From Leptospira perdikensis (GTDB lineage Bacteria; Spirochaetota; Leptospiria; Leptospirales; Leptospiraceae), in assembly GCF_004769575.1 (NCBI RefSeq), contig NZ_RQGA01000007.1, positions 186,001-250,000 on the forward strand: a stretch of 64,000 nt of DNA, read 5' to 3'. The number at the start of each line of letters is the position of its first letter. The first letter of the stretch is position 1. Positions 62,156 through 64,000 of the stretch are shown here, one piece after another. The position numbers and the translations under genes are program-made. A model generated the notes under the pieces. It made no database searches, was not told where the DNA came from, and saw nothing but the letters and a program-made list of their open reading frames with translations.

Positions 62156-62184
62156 TATTTATAAAACTACATGATTTGGTACAA
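62156..62184 (-). promoter_or_regulatory. Promoter for the HU gene
   Basis: On the minus strand TTGTAC (62184-62179), 17 bases, then TAAATA (62161-62156): near-consensus sigma-70 boxes at ideal spacing, about 40 bases before the HU ATG. Confidence 0.55.
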
Positions 62185-62294
62185 GACTAAATTGATTTTG
62201 GATACAATTTTTCTGCAAATTTCCTAAGAAAAACAAAGTTTTTGTAAAAAAACCTTTATTTCCCTAAGGAAAATAGGAATTTCTTCCAAAACTC

Positions 62295-63572
62295 ATGGCT
62301 TCAACCAAGTATAAAAAGGTCGTAGTGGTATTCAAACGTACCAAATACGAATTGGATTTGGAAACTTATGGCTCCATTCAAGCCTATAAAGAAGTCGCAC
62401 GGCTCAATCCGGAAGTCTTTGAGAGGACACAGGAATCTCACGAAAGGCAATTACAATCTAGAGAATTTCTAAAAACGAATGTGTTCCCCAATGCTGATTT
62501 TGTATTTCGTGAAAACTTTGAACCAGAAGGTGAGACAAATTACGATTTGATTGTAGCCCATGGTGGTGATAATCATTTCACTTATGTAGCCCATTTGGCC
62601 GGGAATACCCATCTAATTGGCTGTAATTCTGATCCTGATTCCTCTGTGGGAGCCCTTCTTGGGTTCACTGCGGAAGAGTTAAAAGAAGTAGTCAAAAACA
62701 ACTTCACTCAAACTCAATTGGAGTCATGGTCACTACTTGATACAGAAATTCAATATCCAAATGGAACGAAACTAAAAACGGTCCCTGCAATTTGCGAACT
62801 TTCTATACGAAATAATAGCCCAGACCTCACATCTAGATTTTGGATTTCCTACCAAGGGAAAAAAGAAGAACAAAAGTGTTCTGGACTCCTTGTTTACACA
62901 GGTGCGGGCTCCACAGGTTGGATCAGTTCTTGTTTTCCTAAAAAATTCCCTCCATTTTCAAAACATGAAGCCTTTTTCCATGTTTATTCTCGAGAAATTC
63001 GAGTGAAGTCCCGAGAAACAGAGTTTTCCTTGGCAGATTTTAGGGCTTTAGATCAAGTGGAAGTTATTTCAGAAATGAATGGTGGACTGGCGGTTGACTC
63101 TCTAACGGAGAGACATTATCCGTTTCCGCCTTACGCTAAGGCGACAATTCGGTTATCGCCTGAGAAATTATTTGTAATTGTTCCGCTAAAGAGAGGGGAA
63201 TCCATGCAAGACTTACCATACGAAATAGAACAAAAACGCATTAATGGAACCGTCATCGTCCAAATCAAAGGTCGTATGGAATCGGGGCCACTGGATCGGA
63301 TCACACAAACGATCTTAGACGAAATGGTTGGAGCTGACAGAAAACATCTCATTTTAGATTTTTCAGAACTTCGATATATCTCCAGTCTTGGAATTCGTAT
63401 GATTTTGGATGTAAAAATGAACTTACAGAAGAGAAATAAAGAAATGGCACTCGTAGGAGTGACTAGTTCCATTCTTCAAGTTTTTCATCTGCTCGGTCTT
63501 TCCAATGCTTTTCAATTCTATCCAGACCGTGAAGAAGCATTGAAGTCTTTTGAGGAGCCATCTAAGTCCTAG
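62295..63572 (+). CDS. NAD-kinase-like protein fused to a STAS domain
   Basis: 425 residues. Residues about 8-300 resemble NAD/diacylglycerol-kinase-superfamily folds: IVAHGGDNHFTYVAHLAG in place of GGDGT, then TGAGSTGWISSCFPKK like the family's GSTAW loop. The changed loop (GGDNH) makes kinase activity uncertain. Residues about 308-420 are an anti-sigma-antagonist STAS domain (GTVIVQIKGRMES, HLILDFSELRYISSLGIRMIL with the phosphorylatable Ser). ATG 63204 (residue 304) has GAGGGGAA five bases upstream and would make the STAS domain on its own. The fusion looks real; there is no stop between the two parts. Confidence 0.75.
   Translation: MASTKYKKVVVVFKRTKYELDLETYGSIQAYKEVARLNPEVFERTQESHERQLQSREFLKTNVFPNADFVFRENFEPEGETNYDLIVAHGGDNHFTYVAHLAGNTHLIGCNSDPDSSVGALLGFTAEELKEVVKNNFTQTQLESWSLLDTEIQYPNGTKLKTVPAICELSIRNNSPDLTSRFWISYQGKKEEQKCSGLLVYTGAGSTGWISSCFPKKFPPFSKHEAFFHVYSREIRVKSRETEFSLADFRALDQVEVISEMNGGLAVDSLTERHYPFPPYAKATIRLSPEKLFVIVPLKRGESMQDLPYEIEQKRINGTVIVQIKGRMESGPLDRITQTILDEMVGADRKHLILDFSELRYISSLGIRMILDVKMNLQKRNKEMALVGVTSSILQVFHLLGLSNAFQFYPDREEALKSFEEPSKS
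63204..63572 (+). other. Possible internal translation start giving a free STAS protein
   Basis: ATG at 63204 is in frame with the 62295 gene and preceded by AGAGAGGGGAA at a normal distance. It begins MQDLPYEIEQKRINGTVIV, exactly where a stand-alone STAS protein of 122 residues would begin. Either a short product is made as well, or the site is left over from a gene fusion. Confidence 0.5.
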
Positions 63573-64000
63573 ATGTCTCCACGAATTTCCGTTTGGATCG
63601 CCAATTCGGTTTTCGTATCCTTTGTCGTCATTTCCCTATTCTATTCATTTGTTCATTTTGAAAATCGTTACTTAAAATCAGAAACTGCCACCTTAAACGA
63701 AGAGAGGAACAGGAGTTTTGCGATCGTTCAAGAACTCTCTCGTGTGAAAAACCAATTTCCAATCGCCTATCAATGTCATTATAGTTTTGGGCTTAGCAAT
63801 GGATCTCTCTATGAAATCACAGAAAGGATTCCATATTCTATTTACAAAAGATTGCGGTTAGGTGATACTATTGAGGTTTACAGAAAAGAAATTAAGATTT
63901 TTGGAAAACAAACAGCCATTTCGCGAATTCGGGGGAATGAAGAACCACTCCCCCTATTGGAAAACTTAGAAAAGTACTTTCAATATGGATTAATCTATTT
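63573..64000 (+). CDS. Membrane-anchored hypothetical protein, truncated by the window edge
   Basis: ATG at 63573 directly follows the TAG of the NADK-STAS gene, and the frame is open to the end of the window (142 complete codons shown). It has one N-terminal membrane helix (SVFVSFVVISLFYSFVHF) and then a soluble part (YQCHYSFGLSNGSLYEITE). The function is unknown; it is co-transcribed with the fusion gene. Confidence 0.7.
   Translation, partial: MSPRISVWIANSVFVSFVVISLFYSFVHFENRYLKSETATLNEERNRSFAIVQELSRVKNQFPIAYQCHYSFGLSNGSLYEITERIPYSIYKRLRLGDTIEVYRKEIKIFGKQTAISRIRGNEEPLPLLENLEKYFQYGLIY

Noticed and set aside
1..64000. tRNA, rRNA, CRISPR or cobalamin riboswitch
   Set aside because: Intergenic spaces were read by eye on both strands; none shows a cloverleaf, spaced repeats or a B12-box, including those before the B12-dependent mutases. 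A covariance-model scan could still find something missed.

Overview
The window looks like chromosomal DNA of a spirochaete of the genus Leptospira, most likely a saprophytic (L. biflexa-like) species. This is inferred from moderately low GC, spirochaete-style lipoprotein signals (Cys preceded by Gly, Asn or Pro), many secreted proteins of the kind known only from leptospires, and a metabolism built on acyl-CoA, ether-lipid and glycerol-3-phosphate enzymes. There is no rRNA, tRNA, CRISPR array, phage or recognisable insertion sequence. Gene density is high and most genes lie in short operons. The only gene-poor stretch over 300 bases is 7537-8008, which holds degraded coding remnants.

Layout. 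1-2005 (minus): a START-like protein, a ferritin-like protein with a histone-H1-like tail and a YhhN lysoplasmalogenase-family membrane protein. 2071-7536 (plus): a small secreted protein, then mutA-mutB-meaB (methylmalonyl-CoA mutase and its GTPase chaperone). 8009-15474 (minus): a NarL-type two-component pair, a PilZ protein, an RND exporter and a polytopic membrane protein. 15581-19307 (plus): ExbB/TolQ, TonB and a papain-fold/fibronectin protein that has lost its catalytic Cys and His. 19332-20451: a thioesterase and a TetR regulator diverging from a perfect double operator. 20441-25674 (mostly minus): a lipoprotein, a eukaryotic-type UDP-sugar pyrophosphorylase, a DUF326 copper-protein pair and a TraB-family protein, plus a plus-strand alpha/beta hydrolase that has lost its nucleophile. 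25735-27664 (plus): cheD, an HDOD protein and aroK. 30184-36196: gltBD. 37567-45500: a complete ccoNOQPGHIS cbb3 oxidase and maturation operon, with an FNR-type palindrome in front and a SafE-like gene behind. 45546-48822 (minus): an eRF1-domain-like small protein, a metal-sensor/ECF sigma/anti-sigma cassette and several lipoproteins. 48897-52778: aspartase, a CheY-like receiver, a lytic transglycosylase and a membrane protein. 52880-55990: an ethylmalonyl-CoA-mutase-type enzyme with a second MeaB-type GTPase. 55983-61242 (minus): a tightly coupled alkyl-DHAP-synthase-like / TetR / lipid kinase / GlpD / thioesterase operon. 61318-64000: a hypothetical gene, HU, a NAD-kinase-like protein fused to a STAS domain and a truncated membrane protein.

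How it fits together. Two B12-dependent mutases, each followed by its own G-protein chaperone, suggest two carbon-skeleton rearrangements feeding C3-C5 acyl-CoAs to central metabolism, as expected for an organism living on fatty acids. The ether-lipid operon, the lysoplasmalogenase-like gene and the thioesterases point to lipid remodelling. The cbb3 operon supplies a high-affinity terminal oxidase, probably switched on by a CRP/FNR-family regulator. The less familiar parts are two enzyme folds with dead active sites, the NADK-STAS fusion with a likely internal start, and a CnrYXH-like sigma cassette.
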